From: Orthonyx spaldingii
Lineage: Eukaryota; Chordata; Aves; Passeriformes; Orthonychidae
NCBI GenBank assembly: GCA_013397795.1
Contig: VZTJ01000082.1
Location: 261,322 to 325,321 of the forward strand
Length of the DNA stretch: 64,000 nucleotides
Direction: 5' to 3'
Shown: positions 27,826 through 39,660 of the stretch, piece after piece
How the letters are laid out: the number at the start of each line of letters is the position of its first letter
Position numbering within the stretch: position 1 is the first letter of the stretch
Translations under genes and position numbers: made by a program
Notes under the pieces: model-generated
Database searches by the model: none
The model's input: only the letters and a program-made list of their open reading frames with translations
What the model was told of the DNA's origin: nothing

Positions 27826-27873
<48 letters not shown>
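27826..27873. repeat. (ATA)16 microsatellite
   Basis: Forty-eight bases of pure ATA/AAT repeat directly after the N run. The array probably extends into the gap, so the real copy number is unknown. Confidence 0.95.
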
Positions 27874-30800
27874 GCAGCTGAATGCTAAAGAAAGCGTCTC
27901 AAAGTGGCCAGGAGTTCCCTTAAGAAAAATCAGTGGAAGCCTGTTGAGTGATCTACTGGAGCTGGAATTTGTCTTTTTTATTTGTTACACAGTGTAGCAA
28001 AACCAAACTCCCAGCTGAGGGCATCATTGGAACAGACAAGGCAGGCAGGGGTAGCAGTGGTGGTGTGGGATGGGGAAAGACGTGAGAGTGAAAGGTGGGG
28101 ATTGAGTGGCCTCTGTGTGGGGAGGTTTAAAGGGGACAGGGCACTTTTTCTGCTCATGAAGTTGTTTCTCTTCCTTGTGACCCCTTCTTTTCCTTCCTTC
28201 TCTCCTCCACAGGGGGAGGACACCCAGAGACCTTCCCTTTACTTCCACTATTTCAAACATCACCATCTACACATTTTTCTGTTCTTTCTTGATTGTCAAG
28301 GAGGGGTCAGTCCTGGTTTGGAGGGACAGGAACTAGGCCAGGACCAGGGCAGACAGGCAGAGAAACCCTGCTGCAGATAAAAGGACAGATGTGACTGCTG
28401 CTGCTGTACTGGGCCCCTCTGGTACACACTGGCACTCCTTTACCCACTCCCTAATCCCACAAAGGCAGTAACAGCAGCATGGATGGTACAAACAGGAGGC
28501 AGGAATGAGCTGTTTGGCTGAAATGCCTAATCCCTCGCTCCTCAGTCACAGGCAAAGTAGCTGCCATCCCCTTCAGTCTGGCAGGTCTCCATTTTGCTAA
28601 GTATACAAAGCTACTTCTGACTTGGTGACTTCCCCTCATACACGCAAGAAGCTGAGCCAAAGCCCCAAACCTAAATACCTGCAAGTCACAGAGAAGTTTG
28701 TATCCCGAGCTGAACTGCAGAGCACAGAGGTGTCTCTGAAAGTTCTGATAGGGTGTAGATGTGTTCTAAATTACTGCCTCATTCTTTGAAGGAGAAGGCC
28801 TGTTTGGCAGGATAAACAATGAAAATCTACTCTTAAAAAACTAGGAAGCAAATGGCAATGAAGTTGTGCATACTGCATTGGCAGTTTCTGCTCTCTAGAG
28901 TCCTCTCAGAAAGGTGCCAAATACACATTTCTTTGTACAGCTCCAATGAATTGGATTAAATCAATTGAAAATAATCCACAGTACTAGAACATTATCTGCT
29001 ATTGGTTCCCCTGCTGATCACATATCTCCTAAACTGCACCAGGGGTCTGGTGCAAACTCATCAGGGATCTGCTTGCAAGAGATGAATGGAGTCAGGAGAA
29101 AATCACCACACATTAGCTATCAAAGCAAGGGTGGATTGGAGACCAGATTTCTCATTGCCAGAAAACTTAGCCTGCTATCATTAGAGAGATTTTAAAATAA
29201 ATTTTACACCAGAGGCCAGAAAGCTTTGTCATCATTAATCTAATCCATAGTCTAAAACAAAGGGCTTGAAAAGCAGCCAGTTTCTTTCTGAAAGGGGTTT
29301 GGGCTTCAGGAGGAATGTGCCTACCTGGCTTCCATGATGCAGAAGCTCTCAGAGCCCATGCTGGGACTAGGTGGGCAGCGAAGTCACCTGAAGGGAGAAA
29401 CAGGTTCCAGCCCAGCCAGCAATGAGAAACTCAGGGTCTTGGTGGCAACAATGTACCCTGGAGGTACTGGGGCTGATGTTTAGAGATCTCCTTTCTGGCT
29501 GAAAACACTCCTCTGTCTAGAAAATTCAAGCTTCTTTTGTTAAAATATTAAAATTGTTTTGAGAATAATTTAACTAATTCTTTTGAGAGATTTGAGAGAC
29601 CTTACAATAACCCTGATGTGGATTTCAGATGAAACAGGGTAGTGGGCACATTTTAAATAGACTTGAATAAATCTGAGGTAAAACAGCCAAGCAGGTTTCC
29701 CTTGTGAAATCAGTATTCCTCCCTTTCCAAGTGCTTCCTGCCCCTAAGGTCTGCATGATTTTGTGGTGGCCAGGCCACCCAGGGCACAGCTGCCTGGGGC
29801 CCACTGGGTATGGGGTACAGAGCACTGCTGCAGTGCAACCTTGCAGAGATTGGGAGTCACTGCTCTTGAGTTTGCATTTAGCCCTGGCTGATAAAATGCT
29901 AAAAGTAAATGGAGAGATACCTTTGGGTGTGTTTGGCTCCTTAGAGTCACTCTGACTGCTGGGGAACCAGTGGCTCCAGAGAGCAAAAACACAGGCAAGG
30001 AAGATCTTAGGCCAAATACCTCAATTTTCAAGCACAAAGCACATCAGCACATGAAGAGCAATCACCCTGCTTATCAGTGAGCTGCGTTTCAGGAGCCCAT
30101 GTGCGATGGATGCTGAGCAGCAAGGGCAGTGTATGGTGAGCAGCTGAGGGCAGGGGCTCCGTAGAGAGGTACAGGATCCTCCCCAGCTCTGATCCAGCAC
30201 AGCACTGCAGCACGTGTTCACTCCAGCTGCAGCACACTCATCCAGAATTCTCCATCCACAACTGAATCCTCAGCATTTCGATGGCAGCTGAATCCACCAA
30301 ATCACAGAGACTCTTCCCAGTCATGTCAGTGGGATTTTTGTCAGGCGAAGCACATAGGACTTGGTAGCAGCTGTGTGAGAATGATCAGACTATGAAATAG
30401 AAAAGCAGATTTTGTTTTATATAGGACACCAGCATTGCCTGTGGCTCCCCTTGGTAGTATTCACACATTATGAGTGCAGTGATGCCTGGGACTTTGGTAG
30501 TTCCAAGCCCAATGTCTCTTGGGAACTAATGATTTTATTAATGCATTGCATGAAAGGGTTTGTATGTACATTTTCATGGGCACAACACACATGAGGAAAT
30601 ATGAGATTAGGCAAAAGTTTTTCATCTGTATTTCAGACTGATAATTTTATACCTTGTAATCTGAAAAAGTTATGCAGTGTCTGTGTAGAAGGGTGGGAAC
30701 AAGGCTCAAGGCACTTTTGAAATCCAAACCCATATTTTGATTTACAGCATAATTATTACAGGATTGCCAACAAAAACACCAAACACCAAGATCTGGTCCA

Positions 30801-33800
30801 TATTCAAACTGCTACATCAGTTTTCACAAGCACTGAATAACTAAAAAGACTACTCAAAGTGAATGAGTTGCCAGGTTTTCATACTTCTGAACAGTAGACC
30901 TTGAGCAAGAAACCAGAATATGGAATTAAAAGACTATATTAAGCCACTATGTTTGAAAATTTTGATTAATATTTCTTAATATTTCAGGGGGGAAAAAAGG
31001 GATAGTGTGTTCATACATGTCTTACAAGCTTTCTTTTCCCCCTAGGGACCAACTTAAAATCAACAAAGTAACACCGGGCCTAACACAATCAGGAAATCTA
31101 GGTCTCTTAGAGTGAAAAGCAACCAACCTGTCCTTCTTCTGCCCTGTCCTGAAATCTCAATGTAAGTATATTCACCTCTGCAATCCTAAGCGAGTTCTAT
31201 GTAACACCAAAAACAAAGTGCAAAGGCTTAAAACTGAAGTTGTCTTAAAGGCATCACCTACACAAGATTTGATAAGTTGTTCAAGTGTTTGCTATACACC
31301 AAAGCTTTTGAAATTTGAGTGGAAAATTATACAGTACATACATACAGACATTTTGGTCATCATCCTCAGCTGCACTTTTTCTCTTTTAGATAACGAAATC
31401 TACCCTTTCAGTCATTCCCCATTGTTTGATAGGAGAGAACATGTAACTTTGGAATTTCATGTTTATGTAAGAAAGCTTGGTTTAAATCTATTTTTATGGT
31501 TGGGAAAGAGTCAGGACAGGTTTCATTAAAAAAAAAAAGTCAAAAAACATTTTATCCTGGGAATAGAGTGAACCACACTATTGATGTGCTTTTGATCCCC
31601 AAAATGCATATGTACACATGTCCACTTCCATATGTATGCACTTGCTAAAATAAACAGCAGTAACTGTCATTGACAAATCCATACTTAATACAATGTTTAG
31701 TTTAGCTCAATAATGGGAGGAATATGTAAAACATCATTCTGAGCCTTAATGGAAAAGTTTCTGACAATGAGACATTAGCTCATACTGTCCACAGTCATCT
31801 TATGCCTATGAGTATTGTTTGTTATCAAGTGTGACTTTTGGAAGAAAAAATGCATTATTGCTTAACAAGTTGCATTGCAGTAGTGTCCTGCACTCTGTTT
31901 TGGTTTCTAGAAAGCTAATTAAAAGAATCCACATGGTAAGAATCAATCATATAAATCCCTCAGACTGTCCGGACATCTTTTAAGGGGGATGAGGGCCACA
32001 TTCAATGGCTTGTCTTGCTTGCAGAGAAGTCATACACGATTTGTCTGAGATGAAAACCCAGCATTCACACTAACATGACTCCACAGTGTGGCTCTAGAGC
32101 CACACTTCTGCCTGGCAAAGACGCCGCTCTGGGAACCCACTGGGGAGCACTGAACCATGAACACAGTGGGGTGGACTGGTGCAGTGACAGGATTTGAGGA
32201 TCTCTGGCCACTCTGCAGCTGGAGCTGTCCCTGGTAACTGTTTCACCCAGCATCAGCTGCTGTGACCTAGCCTACACTGGGTGCTAGAAAAATCTAAGGA
32301 AAAAAAAGAAGAAACAAAAAGAGAAAAAAAATTCTCAAGGCTCCAGCCCACAAACTACTGAGAGAGAATAAAATGCTTTTCAGCTAGTATTTACATTCTC
32401 CCAGAGCATCCATAAAATTTTAGAGCCCATCCGCTTAACAAAACATCAGTCCAAGAATGGCAGTAGACTTGGATAATTCAGCTGTGAAGTTTCTGTAGCA
32501 ATTGATGAAAAGACTGTATACCAACACTTCTCTTTGCATTAGTAATTTCTTCAAGCCGTTCAATAAATACCTTCTGGTGTTATATAATAATATAGATAAC
32601 TTTTTTTAAACTATTGCGTGTTCGGTATTTTAGAGTCCTTTCCTACAACAGGTAGAACAGTAATATAAGCTATTAAATATAGCTGCTAGACAGAAAAAAG
32701 CAACAGTTAAGATAAGCATTACAAATTAGCACCCACTGCTTTTCATGAGTGGCAAAACTGCTTTGAGACAAACACTGTCCTCAACAATTCACAGATATCA
32801 AGGAACAGAGAATTAAGGGAAAACAAACTTTAAAAGAGGTTGAAAGTTCTGGAAAATATTATTATTTCCTTTTTTTTCTTTTAATCTGTTCCAGTGAATG
32901 GAGAAGAATTTCAGCAAAACATTCAGATCTGGATAGAAATATACCTCAAATGAAAAGGAAACAAAGCCCTCTATCTGTAGCAAGAATACAGAAAATTTTC
33001 AGACTTGAGCATCAACTGGCAGATAGACTTGAAAGGCATTTGGGTCAAATAGAAGTCCTGAGCTGCTACCAAAATCAACAGTCTAATTGTCTCAGCTGAA
33101 ACTGGGGCTTAGCTGTTGGGTTTCCTGTAACTAAACCTTGCCACAAACAGCTCTGCTAAGTTTTTCCTCCAATAATAAAATAAAATACAGCAAAATTAAG
33201 ATAAATACAAGAGACAATGAAGATGAGTATGTTCCCGACATAAGGAGGGGAGCAGACGTTAGAGAAAACTCGTGAACATATCAAAATAGTTCTTGTCAGT
33301 TCTAAATGGTTGACATGACAGTTCTTTAAAAATAAACAATCAAACATCTGAAAGTAATTGCTAGACTAAGGGATTTATTTTATTTAAGCAATAAGGTATT
33401 TTAAAAATGTACTTTGAATGTCTAGCTTGCTTCAAATTGCTTTGGTTTTTTACATAGTGTCATGGTAGTCACTACCCACCCAAAAGTGGTATTTTAATAA
33501 TATTTTTAAAATGAAAAACAACAACTGACATGAAGAAAGCAAAACTATTCAGAAAGGTTACCAGAATGCACAGTTTAACTTCAGACACTTTTTAATCTGA
33601 TCAGGAAGCAGAATGAAAAAAAAAAATACTGTGCTGAATTCAGAGGCACTGAGTCAGGTGATAAAGTTATACAATATTATGTGGATTTACTGAGGTCGTA
33701 TCTCAAAATCCAAAGCAAACCTAAGCGACTGAAAGTAATGTTTCAGTTTATATAGTCTGATATTTTTTCTGTCTATCCTTTTTCCTGTTGAACTGCCTTT

Positions 33801-35287
33801 TATGCCTCTCAGTGTATAAACTTCTTGAACATAGGCATCTCCTCTGTCCTCAGTTTCCTCCTCATTTTCTTGCGCTTTATGTGCCTCCATTCAATCCCTG
33901 CTTATCTGATAGCATGGATTAGTTTACTGGTCTGCCTTCTCCCTGTCTGACTTGGGGAGCTGGAAATACTGGATGACTTTTAGTGGAACCTAAACCTCAA
34001 ATTACTCAAGTATTTATGGAAACGTTACCTTACATTTCCAGGACCATTTATTTTAAATAGGAGTCAGTTGCTGGACTCCTTTACTCACTCATGAAAACCT
34101 AGCTTCAGACTCCTCTCAGCAGTTTTGGATGGGAGGAAATTAAAGGAGAATTACAAAAGAAAAATCTTTTCCAAACACAGCAGTGTTATTCAATAGCTTA
34201 GAAATTTACTTTCCTTTTCCTGTTGGTGAATGTGGTTTCTTTAACTAATCCAAGCATTATTATGAATAAACCCAATGGTTGCTTTGGTCTGTGTTTTGAA
34301 GAAGAGGAGCTTGTTTAGGGCTTTAGTAGCGGCAATTGACACAAAAACTCCAGTACAGAAGAACGCATAAAAGAACAAGATGAACTTGCCTCCACAAATC
34401 ATTAGAATTGGAGGTATTGTACAGACACCTCCTGCTTGCTGTTACTAACCATGATGACAAGTTTATGATGCCAGGCGGTGCAAAGCAGAGATCCGAGGGA
34501 CCTGCTGCTCATTAAGTTCTCTGCTTCCGAGTCCCCTACTCCCCAGACCAACTCACATGAAAAGAACTGCCAGCAGGCAGAAGATTTTTATACTGATAAT
34601 GGGAAGTTTGTGGAAGACTGGAACAATGTGCCCCTCTGATTTGGGAAGCAGTTATACCAAACAGTAAGTCTTCCTACGGGTTTTGCATTATGCATAAATC
34701 CTCCTGTTTACATGCTAAAGCATACGCTTTATTAACAGGTAGCTCATTAACAGTAACATACAGAGCATATAGCTGCCATCATCACCTTGTGAATGTTTTC
34801 CACACATTTTCCATAGCTTTCACATTCAGGGAAAGGTAGCACTAAGTGGAAAGTCTTCTTTCAAAAGCCTCATTAACATGATGTATCAATGAAATGATTC
34901 CTTGTGAACTCAGTTTCTTTTGGAAACACCAGTGTATTTTCTATGCAGAAGTCTCTCAGGAAATATCACCTTTTAAGACAGTTTTCTAGACCCTAAAGAG
35001 TTCAGACACAACTCTATTAATGCCTTTGCCTTGTAAAGTTCAAGGAATGCTACCACAGTGTGAAATGAAATTTGAAATGCAGTCAAAATAATTGCCCATC
35101 TAATACTAAGAGTTCAGCTAAAACATTTGTTATATAATTCAACCTTATATTTAGTTTCAAAGGAGTTTTATGTAGCTGTTGGATTTATTTAAGTAACTGA
35201 TTAAGGCTGTCCTGTTTGTTTTAATTGGCAAAGTTACACAAATAGCAACAAATATTACAGTTCACAGTAGTCTTCCATAGGAACAAT
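27874..35287. other. Non-coding region, no gene recognised
   Basis: No recognisable protein. A 132-codon open frame at 27982-28380 has no ATG-dependent domain structure or family resemblance. The sequence is AT-rich with slightly GC-richer patches around 28.0-28.7 and 29.7-30.3 kb. Confidence 0.65.
34670..34960. promoter_or_regulatory. Candidate conserved non-coding block (motif-based)
   Basis: Contains TTTTGCATTATGCATAAATC, two CATTAACA motifs (near 34745 and 34873) and several other homeodomain/POU-like AT cores in a stretch free of simple repeats. Its texture resembles a developmental enhancer, but conservation cannot be tested here. Confidence 0.2.
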
Positions 35288-35480
35288 TTCACAGTCACAG
35301 AATGGTTGAGGTTTAAAGGCATCTCTGGAAGTTACCTTGTCCAACCCCTCTGCTCAAGCAGGGACACCTATACTCGTTGCCCAGGACCATGTCCAGAAAA
35401 CTTTTGAATTATTTCCAAGGGTGAGACTCCACAACCCCCCTGGCAACCAATGCCAGTGTTCAGTCACCCTCGCTTTTCTA
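35288..35480 (-). mobile_element. CR1 LINE fragment, reverse orientation
   Basis: On the + strand it reads CACAGAATGGTTGAGGTTTA, then CTTGTCCAACCCCTCTGCTC, AAGCAGGGACACC, GCCCAGGACCATGTCCAGAA, GAGACTCCACAACCCCCCTG and TGCCAGTGTTCAGTCACCCT. This is the reverse complement of the CR1 3' region in correct order. It belongs to a CR1 subfamily with the CAACCTCAACCATTCTGTGA terminus, unlike the two copies at 20.7 and 21.8 kb. The edge near 35480 is approximate. Confidence 0.93.
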
Positions 35481-35680
35481 CTCCTTCTACTTGCTCTCAC
35501 AATTTCTACTTCATATGTCTGACATCTCCCCTGCACGTGTTCCCTGCAACAGTCTAGCTCTGCATTTACAAGGGTGGATGAATGCTAAAGCACAAGGCTG
35601 AAATCAAGGATATTCCATTTAAGAAGGCGATGCAGTTCTTTACTGAATGTACTTTTGGACCATTTAGTGGGTAGTCACTG

Positions 35681-35748
35681 TGTAAATGGAAGATGGTGTA
35701 AATAGAAATTCCTGTGTACATGGAAGATGGTGTAAATGGAGTCAGCTA
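35681..35748. repeat. Imperfect 34-bp tandem duplication
   Basis: TGTAAATGGAAGATGGTGTA (35681) is followed 34 bp later by TGTACATGGAAGATGGTGTA (35715), one mismatch over the 20-bp core. The string GTGTAAATAGAAATT from the first copy also recurs at about 36047. Confidence 0.65.
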
Positions 35749-38239
35749 TGTAGCAGCAAGGATTCAGGACACAACTTGGGAATGTGAGTTATGCCAGCTA
35801 ATGGCAAAGCTAAGACTTTCTATAGAATATTTCCTTTGGGTGGAAACAGCATATTTCATGCTATTTTGCTTGCATTGCAGCTATTTTTAAGCAATCCAGA
35901 GAATGGAGACTTAAGTATTTTGAACGTGCAAAAGGTCTGGTATGTGCTCAGGTTCCCCCTCCCATGCAGTGTTTGTGAAGCTGTCCTTTGATAAATGACA
36001 AACTGAAAAGGCAAAGAAAAGGCAACAGCATGGAGCCTGTGCTGAGAGTGTAAATAGAAATTTGAGTTTTGAGTTTAGCGGACAAATAATACAGTTTGCA
36101 GTGAAAGGTCATAAGGATTTCAAGCATTTTTGGTATTTTGTCTCTGCTGTCTGCACAATATCAGGCAAATAAAAAACCCCTGATAGACAGCTTCCAATTC
36201 TGTATACTTGGCATCCCTGCTCAGCCTGAAGGAACGCGGGAAGCTCTGTCTTTGGCATTCTACAATTATTTGAGGACACGCCATCCTAACAAAGCTTTAA
36301 CACTTACTCAGTCCCAACTTTTGATGTGATTTTTGATAAACTAAAAGGTTTACCCAGCTCAGTTAAGCCCAGTGGCCTGCAGGTTTTTTGCTAAAAATTT
36401 AGCTTGATGAGGAAGAGTTATATAATAGGTTAACTCTCAACAGGTTATGCTTGTTTTTTCCCAACCAGTGTAGAGTCACATTAAAATATATCAAATCCTT
36501 TTATGAGAAATCTCCTACAATCTGCAGTTCAACCAAATGAGACTTGGAGGAGTCTAACTTTTTATTATTATTTTTATTATAATTTTTGCCTGCAGTGAGT
36601 TTCATTCCCTCCTTTGGATATTATTAACATCTCCTTTAGGAAAGGTTTAGCTCTGGCCTGTGAAACACTGACAATGACATTTTTATTTCCCAAACTCAAT
36701 TAAATATATACCAAGTGGAATTTGTTTTCCTGGAGGTATGTAACCTCAGGAATCTAAAGAAGAGTTATATTACCTGTGTAACTCAGATGTGACTGCAACC
36801 ACTGTTTTTTGTGAAATCACTGCTTGCAGTATTCAGGCCTGTGCTGTGGAAATAAAAAAAAAAATCTTCTGTATTAATCTTTTCTTTGGGTGGATCTCTC
36901 CTGGTCTGAGAATATTCAAAGATATCTCAGAAGTGTGAACGGGATTAAATAGTAAAAATGGGAGGTGAGCCAGATGTTGGCTAAATTTTTTGCAAAGTGT
37001 ATTCTTTTAACCTTCCAAGTAAGCTTTTTCTTTGTGTTCCTCACTTCACAACCTCTGGCATATCTCAGCATGATCACGCATGAGGAGTTTGTTGTGCACC
37101 CTCTGAGTGCCAAACACTCAAGTCCACATTGTGTCTACAGGTGCTGAACATGCCTGGTGCAGTTTTCCCTGTTCCTCCCACAGAAATACCTGACAATGTC
37201 AAGAGGGAGCTGTTTGTCATCTCAGATGCTCCCATACTTTGCACACCTTGTCCTTCAGGCTCAGGCAGAATACCCATTCCAGTAGCTGTGCCACATATTC
37301 CTTCATATCCTTCTTGAGACATGTATTTTTGTACCTTGAGATACAAATTTCTTCACTGTCCCTAAAATCTCATGTCCTTTGTACCTGGCTTAGAAGTATA
37401 GTTACCCACACAGGTAACAGTGGTTGTGAAGAGCTGATGATTTAATATCTTGCCAGACAGTCCTCCTCTGACTTCCCTCTCCTTTTCATTTCCTCTCCCC
37501 CTCACTTTTTACCTAGATATGGATGATTTTTCTCTGAGATTCTGTAGTGCTGAATGGAGCAGAAAAGATGCCTGAATGTAGATGTTACCTCCTCCTACCG
37601 TGGCCAGATGTGGAATACAAACACCATTTCACATTGTGATTAAACTCAGCCAGGAATGCATATGACCCCTAAATGGGAGTCATAATGCATAGGAACTGCA
37701 GACAGACTCAAACTTTGTCCCCTTTCTTCCCTAAATATAGAATGGTTAAGATCAAAGGGCTAATGCTTACCATTTTCTACTCACTAGCAGAAAAATCTGC
37801 AGATTTTACCATGCTCAGAGCAAAGCACATTCCAACATAATACACTTCCATGATAGCTAGAAAACAAAGCCTTTTGACAAATGAGAGAGAGTCTGAAAAG
37901 TTAAACACAGTCTAAAAGACAGGAAGCCAGAAAGGACTAAAAGGAAAGGTACTTGTTAATGCTCAGTTTATATCATATTTGCCCTGGCCAACATAAGGAA
38001 TACACTGCTTGTAGTGAGTTCTCCATAGGTGACTGAAGTACTTGAAAGAAACGAAGACTCATCATTCAAAGGCACAGGAAAACACTGTCTTAAAATATGA
38101 TTTTATCTTTACCAGAAAAAAATATCTTCCACTTATCACAACACTGAAGGCAGTGTAACACAGCTGTGCACCAGCCAACACGGGCCATAGCACCTATACA
38201 AAGGACAGTTATGTGAGCATGTTTTTATTATTTTGCTCT

Positions 38240-38420
38240 TCTTCTTTTAAATGCAGAAGGAGCGTTAGACCTGTGCTTGTGCTGAGTGGATGGCTCACGC
38301 CACCTACAGGGCAGCTTCAGTACCGGGACGTGTCCGTGAAAACCCAATGCCATTCCTATCCCGATCAAAAATTGGTCCAACAAACATTTGAACTGGCTAT
38401 AGCACCTGTCAGTATTTAAA
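38240..38420. other. Unidentified CpG-containing segment with acceptor-like edge
   Basis: After a pyrimidine-rich tract (CTCTTCTTCTTTTAAATGCAG to about 38258) comes a compact segment with several CpG (GGAGCG, TCACGCC, ACCGGGACGTGTCCGTG, CCCGATC), unusual in this AT-rich neighbourhood. Open frames cross it on both strands. It might be a non-coding exon, an exapted old repeat or a conserved element; I cannot identify it. Confidence 0.25.
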
Positions 38421-39564
38421 TATACATATATATAGATAAGAAACATTTGATCTTCAGATGCTACACCACTTGGCATTCAGTGTGCTTGATTTCATAAATA
38501 CATTTGTTAACAATCCATTTTTTTATTGTGGTTGCAAATAAGGATACAAAGCCATCTAATTCTCCTTTGTTATTGCCACAAATTATTTACGGTGACTGTA
38601 TCTGGAATTAGAAAAATATACAAGATGGGTTTTAAATGCCAAACCCATTCTGTCTACTAAAGACTGCAGTAGGGAATCTAATAAAACTCCAAAGCTTAAC
38701 AAAGCTGCAATTGCTCATAAGAGCTGACCATCCCTGAACTGCCTTATGCAGTGTTTGCATTCAGCCGAGATGAACCCCAGTGTGCAGCTTTGGTGCTAAA
38801 GAGGAAAATGTCTTGGATTATAGCTGTAGAAACAGTACCCTTTCCTTAGGAATAACACTATTTCCTTTACAGAACCGTGCAAGTACCAGCCTTCCCACTG
38901 CTTTCAGAGGCTCATTTCCATCACCCACTGCAGCTTTTTTCATTAGCACTACCTGGTCCTTAGGTCATAACAGGTCACCTCCAAAAGCAGGTCACAGCCT
39001 GAGCCACTGAGTTTGAAGGTGGGGCCACTGCTGGCGGTAGGAGTCCTTCCCCCAGCCCCCTAGAGCAAAGTGCTAATCCTCTGGGACAGCAGCCCCAGGC
39101 TGGCTTGCTTTGCCACCCTGGGGGAGGGTGGAGGTGGAGGAACCAGAAAGTGAATAGGTGAAGACACAAGGACGGCAGCATCCCTTCCGCACCCAGCCGG
39201 AGCACTGGGAACAGCTGGTGGCAGGAGGCCAGCACACACCGAAGATGTGGCCTCCCGTGCATTTTAGCCACATTATGCCCTGCTTTGTCTTGTCTTCCTT
39301 CAGCAAACTGCATGACAAGGACGTACGGGATTAAAACAAAAAATTATTCCAGACCATATTACACTCTTTTCTCTTGTTAATGTACTAATCTGCACCAGGC
39401 CAGTGTGATTTTTGGTCAGTGCTTCTTTACCCTCTTCACCTCCTTCTCCCCAAGACTTCTGCAATCTCAGTGTATGCCATATTGGAAAGCTGGCAGTAAG
39501 GAAGGCTCTCCTCCTGTTTCTCAGGAGATGAATTAGCTACAAACATGAAGCACTTGTTCTGTTC

Positions 39565-39660
39565 AGCCATGTTATCCCAATTTTACACATGGACAATGAT
39601 ATTAATGCAGTGGAGGATTCTTTTAAATTACACTACTCAGAGATGAGCATCAGAGCCTAA
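39565..39660 (+). mobile_element. Possible MIR-like remnant
   Basis: TTATCCCAATTTTACACATGG followed by a gap and CATCAGAGCCTAAAC recalls the MIR middle ('attatccccattttacagatg') and 3' half ('cagagctgggattcgaac'), but the intervening match is poor. Confidence 0.3.

Noticed and set aside
27982..28380. 132-codon open frame
   Set aside because: Overlaps open frames on both strands in purine-rich sequence; no family resemblance.
33836..33870. MIR-like string CCTCTGTCCTCAGTTTCCTCCTCAT
   Set aside because: Matches only about 25 bp of the MIR tail; flanking sequence does not align and it could be a chance pyrimidine-rich match.
38290..38320. CTCF-like site (CCACCTACAGGGCAG)
   Set aside because: On aligning to the CTCF core several key positions mismatch, so it was not listed.
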